Of a DNA stretch of 64,000 bases, positions 28,757-38,530 are shown one piece after another. The notes under the pieces were generated by a model that was not told the DNA's origin, searched no databases, and saw nothing but the letters and a program-made list of their open reading frames with translations. Made by a program: the position numbers and the translations under genes. Numbering within the stretch: the first letter of the stretch is position 1; each line of letters begins with the position of its first letter. The DNA comes from an uncultured Altererythrobacter sp. Lineage in GTDB: Bacteria; Pseudomonadota; Alphaproteobacteria; Sphingomonadales; Sphingomonadaceae. The stretch covers positions 53,048 to 117,047 of the forward strand of contig CAMPIX010000008.1 in NCBI GenBank assembly GCA_946886565.1, given 5' to 3'.

Positions 28757-29740
28757 ATGAATACGAAGAAACCGGAAGCAGGTTCGCAACTCGATCGCGT
28801 ACTCGTGCTCGAACTGGTCCGTGTCACCGAAGCCGCCGCGATCGCCGCGAGCGAGCTGATCGGGCGCGGCGACGAGAAGGCGGCCGACGCCGCTGCGGTC
28901 GAGGCAATGCGCAAGGCGTTCGATCAGCTCGATATCGATGGCACCGTGGTGATCGGCGAGGGCGAGCGCGACGAGGCGCCGATGCTCTATATCGGCGAGA
29001 AAGTCGGTGGCGCGCCGGGCAAGGGCCCCAAGATCTCGATTGCGCTCGATCCGCTCGAAGGCACCACGATCACCGCCAAGGCCGGCCCCAACGCGCTGGC
29101 GGTGCTCGCCGCAGCGGAGGAGGGCTGCCTGCTCAACGCGCCCGACACCTACATGGACAAGCTCGCGGTCGGCCCCGGCTATCCCGAGGGCGTGATCGAC
29201 CTCGCGAAGAGCCCGAGCGAGAACGTGCGCGCGGTGGCCAAGGCCAAGGGCGTCGCGCCCAAGGACATCATCGTCTGCGTGCTCGACCGGCCGCGCCACG
29301 CCGAGCTGATCGCCGAGCTGCGCTCGCTCGGCTGCGGGGTGGTGCTGATCGGCGACGGCGACGTCGCCGGGGTGATCGCGACGACCGACCCCGACACCAC
29401 GATCGACATGTACATGGGGCAGGGCGGCGCGCCCGAAGGCGTGCTCGCCGCCGCGGCGCTGCGCTGCGTCGGCGGGCAGTTCAACGGGCGCCTGGTATTC
29501 CGCAACGAGGACGAGAAGCGCCGCGCCGCCAAGTGGGGAATCGAGGATCTCGACCGCATCTACAAACTCGAGGACCTTGCGAAGGGCGACTGCATCTTCG
29601 CCGCCACCGGGGTCACCCCGGGCTCGCTGCTCGACGGCGTGAAGCGCCTGCGCGGCGGCAAGATGACCACCGAAAGCGTCGTGATGCGCGCGAGCAGCGG
29701 CACCGTCCGCTGGATCAAGGGCGAACACCGGCTCCCTTAG
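28757..29740 (+). CDS. glpX: class II fructose-1,6-bisphosphatase
   Basis: A 327-residue GlpX-type phosphatase that hydrolyses fructose-1,6-bisphosphate in gluconeogenesis and the Calvin-type cycle. Typical segments are VIGEGERDEAPMLYIGEKVG, ALDPLEGTTITAKAGPNALA (the metal/phosphate site) and DRPRHAELIAELRSLGCGV, with GGAPEGVLAAAALRCVGGQF later. The frame is open far upstream, but ATG 28757 starts the family's MNTKK-like N terminus. A paired palindromic repeat begins on the base after its stop codon. Confidence 0.95.
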   Translation: MNTKKPEAGSQLDRVLVLELVRVTEAAAIAASELIGRGDEKAADAAAVEAMRKAFDQLDIDGTVVIGEGERDEAPMLYIGEKVGGAPGKGPKISIALDPLEGTTITAKAGPNALAVLAAAEEGCLLNAPDTYMDKLAVGPGYPEGVIDLAKSPSENVRAVAKAKGVAPKDIIVCVLDRPRHAELIAELRSLGCGVVLIGDGDVAGVIATTDPDTTIDMYMGQGGAPEGVLAAAALRCVGGQFNGRLVFRNEDEKRRAAKWGIEDLDRIYKLEDLAKGDCIFAATGVTPGSLLDGVKRLRGGKMTTESVVMRASSGTVRWIKGEHRLP

Positions 29741-29883
29741 ATCCTCCCCATCGCCTCGCGATGGGGGAGGGGACCGCGAGACGCGCAAGCGGCTCGTGGT
29801 GGAGGGGCCTTCGTGCGACTTCGCCCCTCCGACCGACGCCTGCGGCGTCGCCCACCTCCCCATCGCAAGACGATGGGGAGGAT
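29741..29883. repeat. stand-alone inverted pair of the double-hairpin repeat
   Basis: Two inverted copies (29741-29808 and 29823-29883) belong to the same family as those beside the DUF559 gene. Each has an outer hairpin closed by CCTCCCC/GGGGAGG (here with CATCG/CGATG above) and an inner hairpin with a GCA-containing loop. The inner stems differ (CGACGCC-GCA-GGCGTCG on the right arm), and each copy ends with GGAGGGGC. Only 14 bases separate the copies and no gene lies between them. It fills the glpX-prs gap and could fold into a long structure in the transcript. Confidence 0.87.
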
Positions 29884-29984
29884 TTGAACCGTCCCCCTGT
29901 TGCAATCGCGTGACGCCCGGCTAAGCGGGCGGAACCGATTCCCGCCGCAGCAAGCCCCGCCCCGCAAACAAGGTGTCCCGCGCG

Positions 29985-30920
29985 ATGAAGATCATGTCCG
30001 GCAATTCGAACCTGCCGCTCGCGCGCGCGATTGCGGGCTATCTCGAGATGCCGCTGACCGACGCCAGCGTGCGCCGCTTCGCCGACGAGGAAATCTTCGT
30101 CGAGATCCACGAGAACGTACGCGGCGAGGATGTCTTCCTGGTCCAGCCGACCAGCTTCCCGGCGAACGACAACCTGATGGAGCTGCTGATCTGCATCGAC
30201 GCGCTCCGGCGCGCTTCTGCCAAGCGGATCACCGCGGTGGTGCCCTATTTCGGCTATGCCCGGCAGGATCGCAAGCCCGGCCCGCGTACGCCGATCTCGG
30301 CCAAGCTGGTCGCCAACCTGATCGCGCACTCGGGCGCCGACCGGGTGCTCGCGGTCGATCTCCACGCCGGGCAGATCCAGGGTTTCTTCGACATCCCGAC
30401 CGACAATCTCTACGCCGCGCCGGTCATGGCCGCCGACATCCAGGCGCGCTACGGCGACCGCGACCTCATGGTCGTGTCGCCAGACGTCGGCGGCGTGGTC
30501 CGCGCCCGCGCGCTGGCCAAGCGGCTCGACAACGCGCCGCTGGCGATCGTCGACAAGCGCCGCGACCGCCCGGGCGAGAGCGAGGTCATGAACATCATCG
30601 GCGAGGTCAAGGGGCGGCACTGCATCCTGATCGACGACATCGTCGATTCGGGCGGAACGCTGTGCAACGCGGCGCAGGCGCTGCTCGATCAGGGCGCGAG
30701 CTCGGTCGCGGCCTATATCACCCACGGCGTGCTCTCGGGCGGCGCGGTCGCGCGGGTCGACGGCTCGGTGCTGACCGAGCTGGTGATCACCGATTCGATC
30801 CGACCGACCGACGCGGCGCAGGATTCGTCGAAGATCCGCATCCTCACCATCGCCCCGCTGATCGGCGAAGCGGTGCGCCGGATCGCCGACGAGAGTTCGG
30901 TCTCGAGCCTGTTCGATTAA
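29985..30920 (+). CDS. prs: ribose-phosphate pyrophosphokinase
   Basis: Makes PRPP from ribose-5-phosphate and ATP for nucleotide, histidine and tryptophan synthesis. The 311 residues start [20 protein letters not shown]. They include the ATP region [40 protein letters not shown] and the PRPP loop [17 protein letters not shown]. The ATG at 29985 lies nine bases behind AAGGTG and matches family length; a GTG at 29973 is the alternative. It follows a paired repeat and converges with an AraC-type gene whose end overlaps it by four bases. Confidence 0.95.
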   Translation: MKIMSGNSNLPLARAIAGYLEMPLTDASVRRFADEEIFVEIHENVRGEDVFLVQPTSFPANDNLMELLICIDALRRASAKRITAVVPYFGYARQDRKPGPRTPISAKLVANLIAHSGADRVLAVDLHAGQIQGFFDIPTDNLYAAPVMAADIQARYGDRDLMVVSPDVGGVVRARALAKRLDNAPLAIVDKRRDRPGESEVMNIIGEVKGRHCILIDDIVDSGGTLCNAAQALLDQGASSVAAYITHGVLSGGAVARVDGSVLTELVITDSIRPTDAAQDSSKIRILTIAPLIGEAVRRIADESSVSSLFD

Positions 30921-31885
30921 CTATCGAGCGCGGGCTCGGCGCTCGGATCGCGCCAGGGCCGCTCGGCGAGTTCCGTCATCCTGGACAGCGCGAGCAGCCG
31001 GCGCGACTGGCGCAGTTCGATGTTGAGCCGCAGCATCGGGTGGCTGCCGCGCGCCAGTTCTCCCGGGGTCATCCCGAAGAACCGCCGCAACTCGCGGGTC
31101 TGGTGCGACTGGTCGTAGTAGCGCAGTTCCATCGCCGCTTCTTCTTCGGGCAGTGCCACGCCGAGCAGGCGCGCCGCGGTATCGAGCGCGCGCGCGCGGC
31201 GCAGGACCTGCTTGGGCGCGAGGCCGAAGCCGCGCTTGACCGCGCGTTCGACAGTTCGTTGCGAGACCCCCAGACCGGCAGAAAAATCCGCGATCCGGAA
31301 ATCGGGACGTGCGAGGCACTCGCGCGCGAATGCGGAGACGATCGGATCGGGTCGGGGTGGACGTTCGATCGCGAGGCGAAGCCTCAGCTCCGCTTCCAGC
31401 GCGGCGAGCCAGTGGCCGAAGCTGCGTTCCACCGGAATGCACGCGCTCAGCGGTTCGCCCCCGGCGAGTTCATCGTAATCGATGATCCGGTCGAGCATCG
31501 CGGCCTGTTCGGGCAGGCTCCGCACCGGCGCCACGCCCGCGGCGAGCATCAAGGTGATCACCTGATACGACCCCGTCACGCTGATCGGCATGTAGCGGGT
31601 TTGCGGGCCGAAGTAGAGCGTCAGTCCGCGCGCGCCGGGTTCGAAAACCTTGGGACCGTCGGCCGTCTGCGCGGTCCAGGTCCCGCCGAACAGGATGCGC
31701 ACGCAGGCATGATCGCCGAGCATGCTGCAGCGAACCGTCTGTTCCGCCGCAAGCTCGCCCGCGGCGGCGCTGAGCCAGAAGAACCACGGCGCGAGATCGG
31801 GCGCGACCGCGCGCGAAGCCGCCAGCGGTGCGCCCGCACGCGTAGCTCCGGTCAGCGACCGGATCGGATTTTCGCTGTCCCCCAT
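30917..31885 (-). CDS. AraC-family transcriptional regulator
   Basis: A 322-residue regulator. The N-terminal two-thirds is a ligand-binding-like domain ([20 protein letters not shown]). The C-terminal third holds two helix-turn-helix units, [20 protein letters not shown] and the second marked [20 protein letters not shown]. The start is set at the ATG at 31885 because the frame upstream looks random. It is divergent from the histidinol-phosphatase-like gene at 31974, which it might regulate. The second AraC gene of the window (36486) has a similar C-terminal pattern but a different sensor domain. Confidence 0.85.
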   Translation of the reverse strand: MGDSENPIRSLTGATRAGAPLAASRAVAPDLAPWFFWLSAAAGELAAEQTVRCSMLGDHACVRILFGGTWTAQTADGPKVFEPGARGLTLYFGPQTRYMPISVTGSYQVITLMLAAGVAPVRSLPEQAAMLDRIIDYDELAGGEPLSACIPVERSFGHWLAALEAELRLRLAIERPPRPDPIVSAFARECLARPDFRIADFSAGLGVSQRTVERAVKRGFGLAPKQVLRRARALDTAARLLGVALPEEEAAMELRYYDQSHQTRELRRFFGMTPGELARGSHPMLRLNIELRQSRRLLALSRMTELAERPWRDPSAEPALDS

Positions 31886-31973
31886 CGTCGCGCGACCTGT
31901 TTCCCTCCGGTTGCATGATCGGCCAAGCGCGGTAATGGCGTCAAGCCGCCATCGGTCCAATCCGGAGCAAAGC

Positions 31974-32765
31974 ATGACGATTTCTTCCGGCGACCTCGCG
32001 CTCGCCAACCGGCTCGCCGACGCGGCGGGCGAGGCGATCCGGCCGCTCTATCGGGGGCAGTGGGCCGAGGAGCGCAAATCCGACGCGACGTTCGTCACCG
32101 AGGCCGATCGCGCGGCGGAGGCGGCGATGCGCGCGATCATCGAGAGCGAGCGGCCCGACGACGGGATCATCGGGGAGGAATACGGCAGCCGCAATCCCGC
32201 CGCCACGCGCCAGTGGGTGCTCGACCCGATCGACGGCACCACCAGCTTCATCGCCGGGCGGCCGATCTTCGGCACCTTGATCGCGCTGATGGAGGGCGGC
32301 TGGCCGGTGCTCGGGGTGATCGACCAGCCGGTGCTGCGCGAACGCTGGGTCGGGCGCGTGGGGCACGGCACCACGTTCAACGGCGCGCCGGTGCGCAGCG
32401 CGCCGTGTCCCGAGCTTGCGGACGCGGTGCTCGGCACGACCAGCCCGCACTGCTTCGCGGGCGATCAGGTCGACGGCTTCATGGGGCTCGCCAAGGCGGT
32501 CGCCGAACGCAAGATCGTCTACGGCGGCGACTGCTACAACTACGGTCTCGTCGCCTCCGGGCATATCGACGTGGTATGCGAGGCGGGGCTCAAGCTGCAC
32601 GATTTCGCCGCGCTGGTGCCGGTGGTCGAGGGCGCGGGCGGGACGATGTGCGACTGGCAGGGCGAACCGCTCAACGCGCATTCGGCGGGCGAAGTGCTCG
32701 CGATCGGCGACCCTGCGCGGCTCGAGGACGTGATCGAGGCGATGGCGGGCGCTTCGGCGGGTTAG
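31974..32765 (+). CDS. hisN: inositol-monophosphatase-family phosphatase, probable histidinol-phosphatase
   Basis: A 263-residue Mg-dependent phosphatase. The metal site motifs are GEEYGS, WVLDPIDGTTSFIAGRP and GAGGTMCDW. The pattern FIAGRPIFGTLIALMEGGWP and GGDCYNYGLVASGHIDVV fits the HisN type that completes histidinol-phosphate hydrolysis in alphaproteobacteria. SuhB-like inositol phosphatase is the main alternative. GGAG upstream supports the ATG at 31974, although the frame opens earlier. It may share a transcript with the sulfatase gene 35 bases downstream. No other his gene is present here. Confidence 0.8.
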   Translation: MTISSGDLALANRLADAAGEAIRPLYRGQWAEERKSDATFVTEADRAAEAAMRAIIESERPDDGIIGEEYGSRNPAATRQWVLDPIDGTTSFIAGRPIFGTLIALMEGGWPVLGVIDQPVLRERWVGRVGHGTTFNGAPVRSAPCPELADAVLGTTSPHCFAGDQVDGFMGLAKAVAERKIVYGGDCYNYGLVASGHIDVVCEAGLKLHDFAALVPVVEGAGGTMCDWQGEPLNAHSAGEVLAIGDPARLEDVIEAMAGASAG

Positions 32766-32800
32766 CCAAATATCAAGCCGGGTGCACTAACGCGGCGCGC

Positions 32801-34813
32801 ATGGCGAGCACAGCGATCGAGGACGGGCCGGAGCACGCCGCTTCCACGCCGCGCAGAGGCATCGTTGTCGCGCGCCTGCTCGCCCTCTTCCCGTTCGCAC
32901 TGATGGCGCTCGTCTCGCTGGTCGAGCTGGCGCTGGCGGATCGCAAGTACGGGCTGTTCACCGGCGGCTTCGGGCAATCGCGCGCGGTCGATGCGCTGGG
33001 CGAAGTGGCGATCTTCACCGCCGGTTACATCGCCGCGCAGGCCATGATCGCGCTCGCCGGCTGGGAGCTCGCGCTGCGGCTCGCGCGGCGCGGGCCGGGG
33101 TGGGCGCCGCAGTTCGTCTTCGCATTGCTCAACGGCGCGCTGTTCTGCGGCCTGCTCGCGGCGCAGTACCAGCTCCATTCGTACTTCAGCGACGCGGTCG
33201 GCTTCGCCCTGCTCAAGCAATTGGGCGGCGGCAGCCTGGTCGATGCGATCCTGTTCGGGCTGAGCGAGATCGGCGTTGCGCTGCTCGCGCTCGCGGCGGT
33301 GATCGCGGGCGCGTGGATCGCGTGGAAGCTGCTCGCGCGGCTGCTCCCCGCCGACCTGCCGCGCCCTGCCGCGCCGCGCCGCGTGGTCTGGCTCGCCGCG
33401 CTCGCCGCGTTCCTCGCTCTCGTCTTCGCCATCCCGCGCACCGGCAGCGATGCCGCCTACGGATTGAACCGCACGCTCGCCTGGCAGGCGCTGACCGGCG
33501 CGCTCGATGCGCTGAGCGACCTCGATCGCGACGGCTACGGCCTGTTCGGTGTGCAGCACGACACCGCCCCGCTCGACGGCAGCCGCCACCCGCTCGCGCT
33601 CGATGTGCCCGGCAACGGGATCGACGAGGACGGTTACGCCGGCGATTTGCACCTCGTCCCGCTCGCCCCGCCGCTGGGGCCGCAGGTCTTCGCCGGCGTG
33701 CGCCCGCACGTGGTGATCGTGGTGATGGAATCGACCCGCGGCGACGTGCTCGGCAAGCGCATCGGTGGCAAGCCGGTCGCGCCCAATCTCGAAGCGCTCG
33801 CGGCGAGCGGCAGTGCAGCGCCCGCCTACAGCCACGTCGGCTTCACCACCGAGAGCCTCAAGTCGCTGTTCTCGGGCCAGCTCGCACCGCGCGCGGGCGA
33901 TCCCTCGCTGTTCCGCGACCTCGCGGCGAGCGGCTACCGCATCGGGGTGTTCTCGGGTCAGCCGGAGGATTTCGGCGGGATCGCCGAAACGGTCGGGATG
34001 CGCGAAGCCGCCGAGGTCTTCGTCGACGCCGAGACGTTGCGCGACAAGCGCGCGTTCGACTTCGCCGCGCAAGGCAGCCTGCTGGTCGACGAGAGCCACC
34101 TGCTCGCTGCGTTCGACGCAACGCTGGGCGCCGAGGATTGGGAGGCTCAGCCGCACTTCGCCTATTTCAACTTCCAGTCGCCGCACTTCCCCTACCACCA
34201 CGTGGGCGTGCCTGCGCGCCTGACCGACGCGCCAATCGAGCGCGGGGCGATTGCGGCCGAGCGCGCCGACGACGTGCGCGCAACCTACTGGAACGCGGTC
34301 GCCAACGCCGACGCCTGGCTCGGCGAAGTGATCGCGCGGCTCAAGGCCAGGGGGGTGTGGGACGATACGCTGCTGATCGTCACCGGCGACCACGGCGAGG
34401 ATCTGTTCGAGGACGGCTTCCTCGGCCACGGCCACGTGATCAACCGCCGCCAGTTCGGCACCGTGCTGGTCGTCAACCGCACCGGCGTGCTCCCGCCCGG
34501 CCCGCTCGCGCTCGCGGACTATCGCGAAATCCTCACCGCCGCGATCCGGGGTGAACCGCCCCCATCACCCGCGGCGCCGCCGTTCCTCCATATCGGCCCC
34601 CTCGACGCCCCGACCGCGATCGGGCTCGCGGGACCGGGCGCGCTCACCAGCCTCCGGCTCGACACCGGCGAGGCGTGCCTCGTCGAGCGCGGCGAATGCG
34701 CGCCGCACCGCAGCTTCACTGGCGCTGACCGGGCGCGTATCGACGCGCTGATCGCGCGCTGGGGCTCCGAGCGCTGGCGCGCGCACCAACGCGGCGCGGA
34801 GGCCGGGCACTAA
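32801..34813 (+). CDS. inner-membrane sulfatase / phosphoglycerol-transferase-like protein
   Basis: A 670-residue protein with an N-terminal membrane domain (five hydrophobic segments between about 22 and 211) and a large periplasmic alkaline-phosphatase-superfamily domain, like LTA synthase and opgB-type transferases. The nucleophile region is VVMESTRGDVLG (T312) and the metal site includes LIVTGDHGEDLFEDGFLGHGH. Between the two parts are aspartate-rich loops, LSDLDRDGYGLFG (about 239-250) and PGNGIDEDGYAGD (270-282), resembling EF-hand or thrombospondin-type calcium loops. Likely role: adding head groups to a membrane-derived glycan or lipid; the substrate is unknown. Confidence 0.82.
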   Translation: MASTAIEDGPEHAASTPRRGIVVARLLALFPFALMALVSLVELALADRKYGLFTGGFGQSRAVDALGEVAIFTAGYIAAQAMIALAGWELALRLARRGPGWAPQFVFALLNGALFCGLLAAQYQLHSYFSDAVGFALLKQLGGGSLVDAILFGLSEIGVALLALAAVIAGAWIAWKLLARLLPADLPRPAAPRRVVWLAALAAFLALVFAIPRTGSDAAYGLNRTLAWQALTGALDALSDLDRDGYGLFGVQHDTAPLDGSRHPLALDVPGNGIDEDGYAGDLHLVPLAPPLGPQVFAGVRPHVVIVVMESTRGDVLGKRIGGKPVAPNLEALAASGSAAPAYSHVGFTTESLKSLFSGQLAPRAGDPSLFRDLAASGYRIGVFSGQPEDFGGIAETVGMREAAEVFVDAETLRDKRAFDFAAQGSLLVDESHLLAAFDATLGAEDWEAQPHFAYFNFQSPHFPYHHVGVPARLTDAPIERGAIAAERADDVRATYWNAVANADAWLGEVIARLKARGVWDDTLLIVTGDHGEDLFEDGFLGHGHVINRRQFGTVLVVNRTGVLPPGPLALADYREILTAAIRGEPPPSPAAPPFLHIGPLDAPTAIGLAGPGALTSLRLDTGEACLVERGECAPHRSFTGADRARIDALIARWGSERWRAHQRGAEAGH

Positions 34814-34838
34814 GCGCGTTCCCTTCCGTTGGCCCGGC

Positions 34839-35606
34839 ATGGCTGATGACACCAGGACGATCGCGATCACCGGCGGCGGCGCGGGGATCGGGCGCGGGAT
34901 CGCGCTGCATTTCCACGGCCTCGGCTGGCGCGTCGCCGCGCTCGACAAGGATGCCGAAGCGCTCGCCGAACTCGCCGACCTGCTGCCCGAAGACTCCTGC
35001 CTGACGCTCGAATGCGACGTCGGCAAGGAAGCGCAGGTGCGCCGCGCCTTCGGCAAGCTCGAGGAATGGCTCGATGGCGCGCCGCTCGCCAGCCTGGTCA
35101 ACAACGCGGGGATCGCCGATCCCTATTGCGGGCCGCTCGAGAAACTCGAGTTGACGGATTGGCAAGGCTGGATCGACGCCTCGCTCACCGCGGCTTTCCT
35201 CTGCACCCGCGAAGCGCTCCCGCTGCTGCGCCGCAGCGAGGGCGCGAGCGTGGTCAACATCTCCAGCACGCGCTCGCTGATGAGCGAGCCCGAAAGCTAC
35301 GCCTACGCCGCGGCCAAGGGCGGGCTCGACGCGCTGACCCACGCGATGGCGGTGAGCCTCGGCCCGGAAGTCCGCGCCAATGCGATCCTCCCGGGCTGGA
35401 TCGAGACTGGACCGTGGCAAAAGGCCGCCGAGCGCACCGCGCCCGAGCACTCCAAAAAGGCGCGCGCGCAGCATCCGGCCGGGCGCGTCGGGCGGGTGGA
35501 GGACATCGCCGGCGCGGTCGCATGGCTGGCGGGCGCGGGCTTCGTCACCGGCCAGCGGATCGTGGTCGATGGCGGGATGACCGTGAAGATGATCTACGAA
35601 AGCTGA
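34839..35606 (+). CDS. SDR-family oxidoreductase
   Basis: A 255-residue Rossmann-fold dehydrogenase. The cofactor loop is [15 protein letters not shown] (from residue 9), [10 protein letters not shown] is the NNAG motif, and the catalytic tyrosine and lysine are in [15 protein letters not shown]. The C-terminal segment [20 protein letters not shown] is typical of classical SDRs. Substrate and NAD/NADP preference cannot be fixed. It starts 25 bases after the sulfatase stop and may share its transcript. Confidence 0.88.
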   Translation: MADDTRTIAITGGGAGIGRGIALHFHGLGWRVAALDKDAEALAELADLLPEDSCLTLECDVGKEAQVRRAFGKLEEWLDGAPLASLVNNAGIADPYCGPLEKLELTDWQGWIDASLTAAFLCTREALPLLRRSEGASVVNISSTRSLMSEPESYAYAAAKGGLDALTHAMAVSLGPEVRANAILPGWIETGPWQKAAERTAPEHSKKARAQHPAGRVGRVEDIAGAVAWLAGAGFVTGQRIVVDGGMTVKMIYES

Positions 35607-35752
35607 CTCCGCGCCCGTGGCCTACGGCGAGTCTTGCCATCCACGGCGCGAGCCTCTATTGGCGCGCGCTTCACCGACACGTGATTCATCTGCCGGTCTG
35701 GCCGAAAGGGCTGCCAGGGCTGGTTGGACGTGTCCCGGAAATGGAGACGAAA

Positions 35753-35956
35753 ATGCCCAAGCTGAAGACCAAGAGCGGCGTGAAGAAGCGCTTCAAGCTC
35801 ACCGCCACCGGCAAGGTCAAGCATGGTGTCGCCGGCAAGCGCCACCGCCTGATCAGCCACAACGCCAAGTACATCCGCCAGAACCGCGGCACCACCGTCC
35901 TGTCCGACGCCGACAGCCGCACGGTGAAGAAGTGGGCCCCCTACGGCCTCGACTGA
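35753..35956 (+). CDS. rpmI: 50S ribosomal protein L35
   Basis: A 67-residue basic protein. It begins [20 protein letters not shown] and contains [19 protein letters not shown], both typical of L35. GGAG in the gap supports this ATG; an in-frame ATG at 35741 would add four residues. It is followed by rplT in the usual order. The 146-base leader upstream may hold the promoter; I could not define a structure there, and infC is not adjacent. Confidence 0.96.
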   Translation: MPKLKTKSGVKKRFKLTATGKVKHGVAGKRHRLISHNAKYIRQNRGTTVLSDADSRTVKKWAPYGLD

Positions 35957-35985
35957 GCCCGGATCGAAGACAGGAGTACTAGCAA

Positions 35986-36345
35986 ATGCCTCGCATCAAA
36001 CGCGGCGTCACCACGCGCCAGAAGCACAAGCGGCTGCTCGACCAGGCCAAGGGCTATCGCGGTCGCCGCAAGAACACCATCCGCATCGCCCGCCAGGCGG
36101 TCGAGAAGGCCGGGCAATACGCCTACCGCGACCGCAAGGTTAAGAAGCGCAACTTCCGCGCGTTGTGGATCCAGCGCATCAACGCGGCCGTGCGCGCCGA
36201 GGGCCTGACCTACTCGCAGTTCATGCACGGCGTGAAGCTCGCCGGGATCGAGCTCGACCGCAAGGTGATGGCCGATCTCGCGATGAACGAAGGCGCCGCC
36301 TTCCAGTCGATCATCGCGCAGGCGAAGAAGGCGCTTCCCGCCTGA
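35986..36345 (+). CDS. rplT: 50S ribosomal protein L20
   Basis: A 119-residue protein with the L20 pattern [40 protein letters not shown] and [21 protein letters not shown]20 is an early assembly protein of the large ribosomal subunit and in some bacteria represses its own operon. It follows rpmI by 29 bases with AGGAG before the ATG. A hairpin at 36377 probably ends the transcript. In many proteobacteria pheST comes next; here an AraC gene intervenes. Confidence 0.96.
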   Translation: MPRIKRGVTTRQKHKRLLDQAKGYRGRRKNTIRIARQAVEKAGQYAYRDRKVKKRNFRALWIQRINAAVRAEGLTYSQFMHGVKLAGIELDRKVMADLAMNEGAAFQSIIAQAKKALPA

Positions 36346-36376
36346 ACCAACACAGCCGGTAACGGCCACGACAGGG

Positions 36377-36410
36377 GCGCGGGAGGCATATCGCTTCCCG
36401 CGCTCTTCGT
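36377..36410 (+). terminator. probable terminator of rpmI-rplT
   Basis: GCGCGGGAG pairs with CTTCCCGCGC across a short loop and is followed by TCTTCGTTT, a T-rich but imperfect tail. It lies 31 bases after the rplT stop. Confidence 0.6.
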
Positions 36411-36485
36411 TTGCGCCCGCTTCCATCTCGGACCGGTTTGCGGTAATCGTGGAGGCACGGGGGATAGCAAGCGGGGCGCGACGAA

Positions 36486-37370
36486 TTGGCAGCGGCGCAG
36501 TGCGATATCGCGGTGCGGTTCCATGCACCCCCACCGGACCTCGCGCGGTTCTTCACGACATTCTACCGCGTCGAGATCGCGGTGCCGCCGGGCGAGCGGG
36601 TCGCCGACGCGCTGCAACCGGAATGGGGCAACCTGCGCTTCTTCGCGGGCGATCTGCCGGTCAGCCGCTCGGTGAGCGGCGACGAGGTGCGCGACGCCGA
36701 CTTCGCCCCCACCGGGCCGAGCACCGGGCCGCTGCAGTTCACGCTCGGCAACACGCGAATCTGGGGTATCGGATTGCTGCCGCTGGGCTGGGCGACGTTC
36801 ATCGGCGAGCCCGCCAATCGCATGGCCAACCGCGTGTTCGACGGGCGCGCCGAGCCCACCTTCGCCCCGTTCGTGCCGCTCGCCGACGATCTGACCGAGA
36901 GCGGCGATCGCGAAGAGGCGGAGTTCGAGCGGCTGGTGCACTTCTTCCGCCACGAGGCGCCGCGCCACGGCAAGGAGGATCGGCGGATACAGGCGATCCA
37001 TGCGATGCTGCTCGAGGACGAACTGCCCCATGTCGCGGCGATGGCCGAACATGCGGGGATGAATCAGCGAACGCTCGAGCGCGTGACCCGGCGTGCATTC
37101 GGCTTCCCGCCCAAGGTGTTGCTGCGCCGGCAGCGGTTCATGCGCAGCCTGGCGAGCTTCATGCTCGATCCCTCGCGCACCTGGAGCGCGTCGATCGACC
37201 GCCACTACTGCGACCAATCGCACTTCGTGCGCGACTGCCGCCGGTTCCTCGGCATGACGCCGAGCGAATACGCGGCGCTCGACCACCCGGTAATGGCGGG
37301 CTTCCTGCGCGAACGGCAGCGCGTCTACGGCAGTCCGGTGCAGACGCTCGACAAGCCAGCTGCCGGCTGA
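36486..37370 (+). CDS. AraC-family transcriptional regulator between rplT and pheS
   Basis: A 294-residue regulator with an N-terminal sensor-like domain ([40 protein letters not shown]) and a C-terminal double helix-turn-helix: [20 protein letters not shown] and [20 protein letters not shown]. The start is a TTG at 36486 with only a weak GGGG upstream; no ATG lies near, so it is uncertain. It sits in the gap between rplT and pheS, genes that are usually adjacent. It does not obviously belong to translation, so its target is unknown. Confidence 0.83.
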   Translation: MAAAQCDIAVRFHAPPPDLARFFTTFYRVEIAVPPGERVADALQPEWGNLRFFAGDLPVSRSVSGDEVRDADFAPTGPSTGPLQFTLGNTRIWGIGLLPLGWATFIGEPANRMANRVFDGRAEPTFAPFVPLADDLTESGDREEAEFERLVHFFRHEAPRHGKEDRRIQAIHAMLLEDELPHVAAMAEHAGMNQRTLERVTRRAFGFPPKVLLRRQRFMRSLASFMLDPSRTWSASIDRHYCDQSHFVRDCRRFLGMTPSEYAALDHPVMAGFLRERQRVYGSPVQTLDKPAAG

Positions 37371-37429
37371 GCCCGGCGCAGCCACATGCGCTTTGCCTTG
37401 CCGCCGATTTCTCGCTAGCGGCGCGTGCC

Positions 37430-38530
37430 ATGGACGAACTGCAATCCCGCAAGGACGAGGCAATAGCCGCGATCTCCGCCGCCGATACGCCCGAGGCGGT
37501 CGAGGCGCTGCGCGTCGCGGCGCTCGGCAAGCAGGGCTGGATCAGCCTCGCGCTCAAGACGCTCGGCGGCATGTCGCCCGAGGAACGCCAGCGCCAGGCG
37601 CCCGCGATCCAGGCCGCGCGCGCCGAAGTCGCCGAAGCGATCGCCGCGCGCAAGCATGCGCTCGATGCGGCCGAGCTCGAACGCCGGCTTGCGACCGAGA
37701 CGCTCGATCTCTCGCTGCCGGCGCCCGAAGCACCGCGGGGCTCGGTCCACCCGGTCAGCCAGGTGATGGACGAGCTGGCGGAAATCTTCGCCGACCTGGG
37801 CTTCTCGGTCGCGACCGGGCCCGAGATCGAGGACGACTGGCACAACTTCACCGCGCTCAACATGGCCGAGACCCATCCGGCCCGCGCAATGCACGATACG
37901 TTCTACTTTCCGGACGAAGATGCCGAGAAGCGGCGGATGTTGCTCAGGACGCACACCTCGCCGGTGCAAATCCGCAGCATGATGGAGCTTGGAGCGCCGA
38001 TCCGGATCATCGCGCCGGGCCGCGTCTATCGCTCGGACAGCGACGCGACGCACACGCCGATGTTCCACCAGGTCGAAGGGCTGGTGATCGACCGCGATAT
38101 CCACCTCGGCCATCTCAAGTGGACGCTCGAAACCTTCCTCAAGGCCTTCTTCGAGCGCGACGATATCGTGCTGCGGCTGCGCCCGAGCTACTTCCCCTTC
38201 ACCGAGCCTTCGGTCGAGGTCGACGTGGGCTGGCAAGACGTGAATGGCCGCCGCGTGCTGGGCGGTGATGGCGATGCGCCGGGGCACGGGTGGATGGAGC
38301 TGCTCGGCAGCGGCATGGTCAACCGGCGGGTGATCGAATTCGCCGGGCTCGATCCCGACGAATGGCAGGGCTTCGCCTTCGGCGTCGGCGTCGACCGGCT
38401 GGCGATGCTCAAGTACGGGATGGACGACCTGCGCGCCTTCTTCGACGGCGACCAGCGCTGGCTGGCGCACTACGGCTTCTCGGCGTTCGACCAGCCGACG
38501 CTCTCTGCCGGCGTGGGAGCCAGAGCATGA
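37430..38530 (+). CDS. pheS: phenylalanine-tRNA ligase alpha subunit
   Basis: The catalytic alpha subunit (366 residues) of the alpha2-beta2 enzyme that charges tRNA-Phe. An N-terminal coiled coil is followed by the class II core: [20 protein letters not shown] (motif 2 region), [37 protein letters not shown] and motif 3 [20 protein letters not shown]. The frame is open upstream, but ATG 37430 starts the normal MDELQ terminus. The pheT ATG overlaps its stop (ATGA), so the two subunits are translationally coupled. Confidence 0.96.
   Translation: MDELQSRKDEAIAAISAADTPEAVEALRVAALGKQGWISLALKTLGGMSPEERQRQAPAIQAARAEVAEAIAARKHALDAAELERRLATETLDLSLPAPEAPRGSVHPVSQVMDELAEIFADLGFSVATGPEIEDDWHNFTALNMAETHPARAMHDTFYFPDEDAEKRRMLLRTHTSPVQIRSMMELGAPIRIIAPGRVYRSDSDATHTPMFHQVEGLVIDRDIHLGHLKWTLETFLKAFFERDDIVLRLRPSYFPFTEPSVEVDVGWQDVNGRRVLGGDGDAPGHGWMELLGSGMVNRRVIEFAGLDPDEWQGFAFGVGVDRLAMLKYGMDDLRAFFDGDQRWLAHYGFSAFDQPTLSAGVGARA

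Noticed and set aside
29741..29883. A transcription terminator behind glpX
   Set aside because: The hairpins lack a T tract and are one pair of a repeat family found elsewhere in the window.
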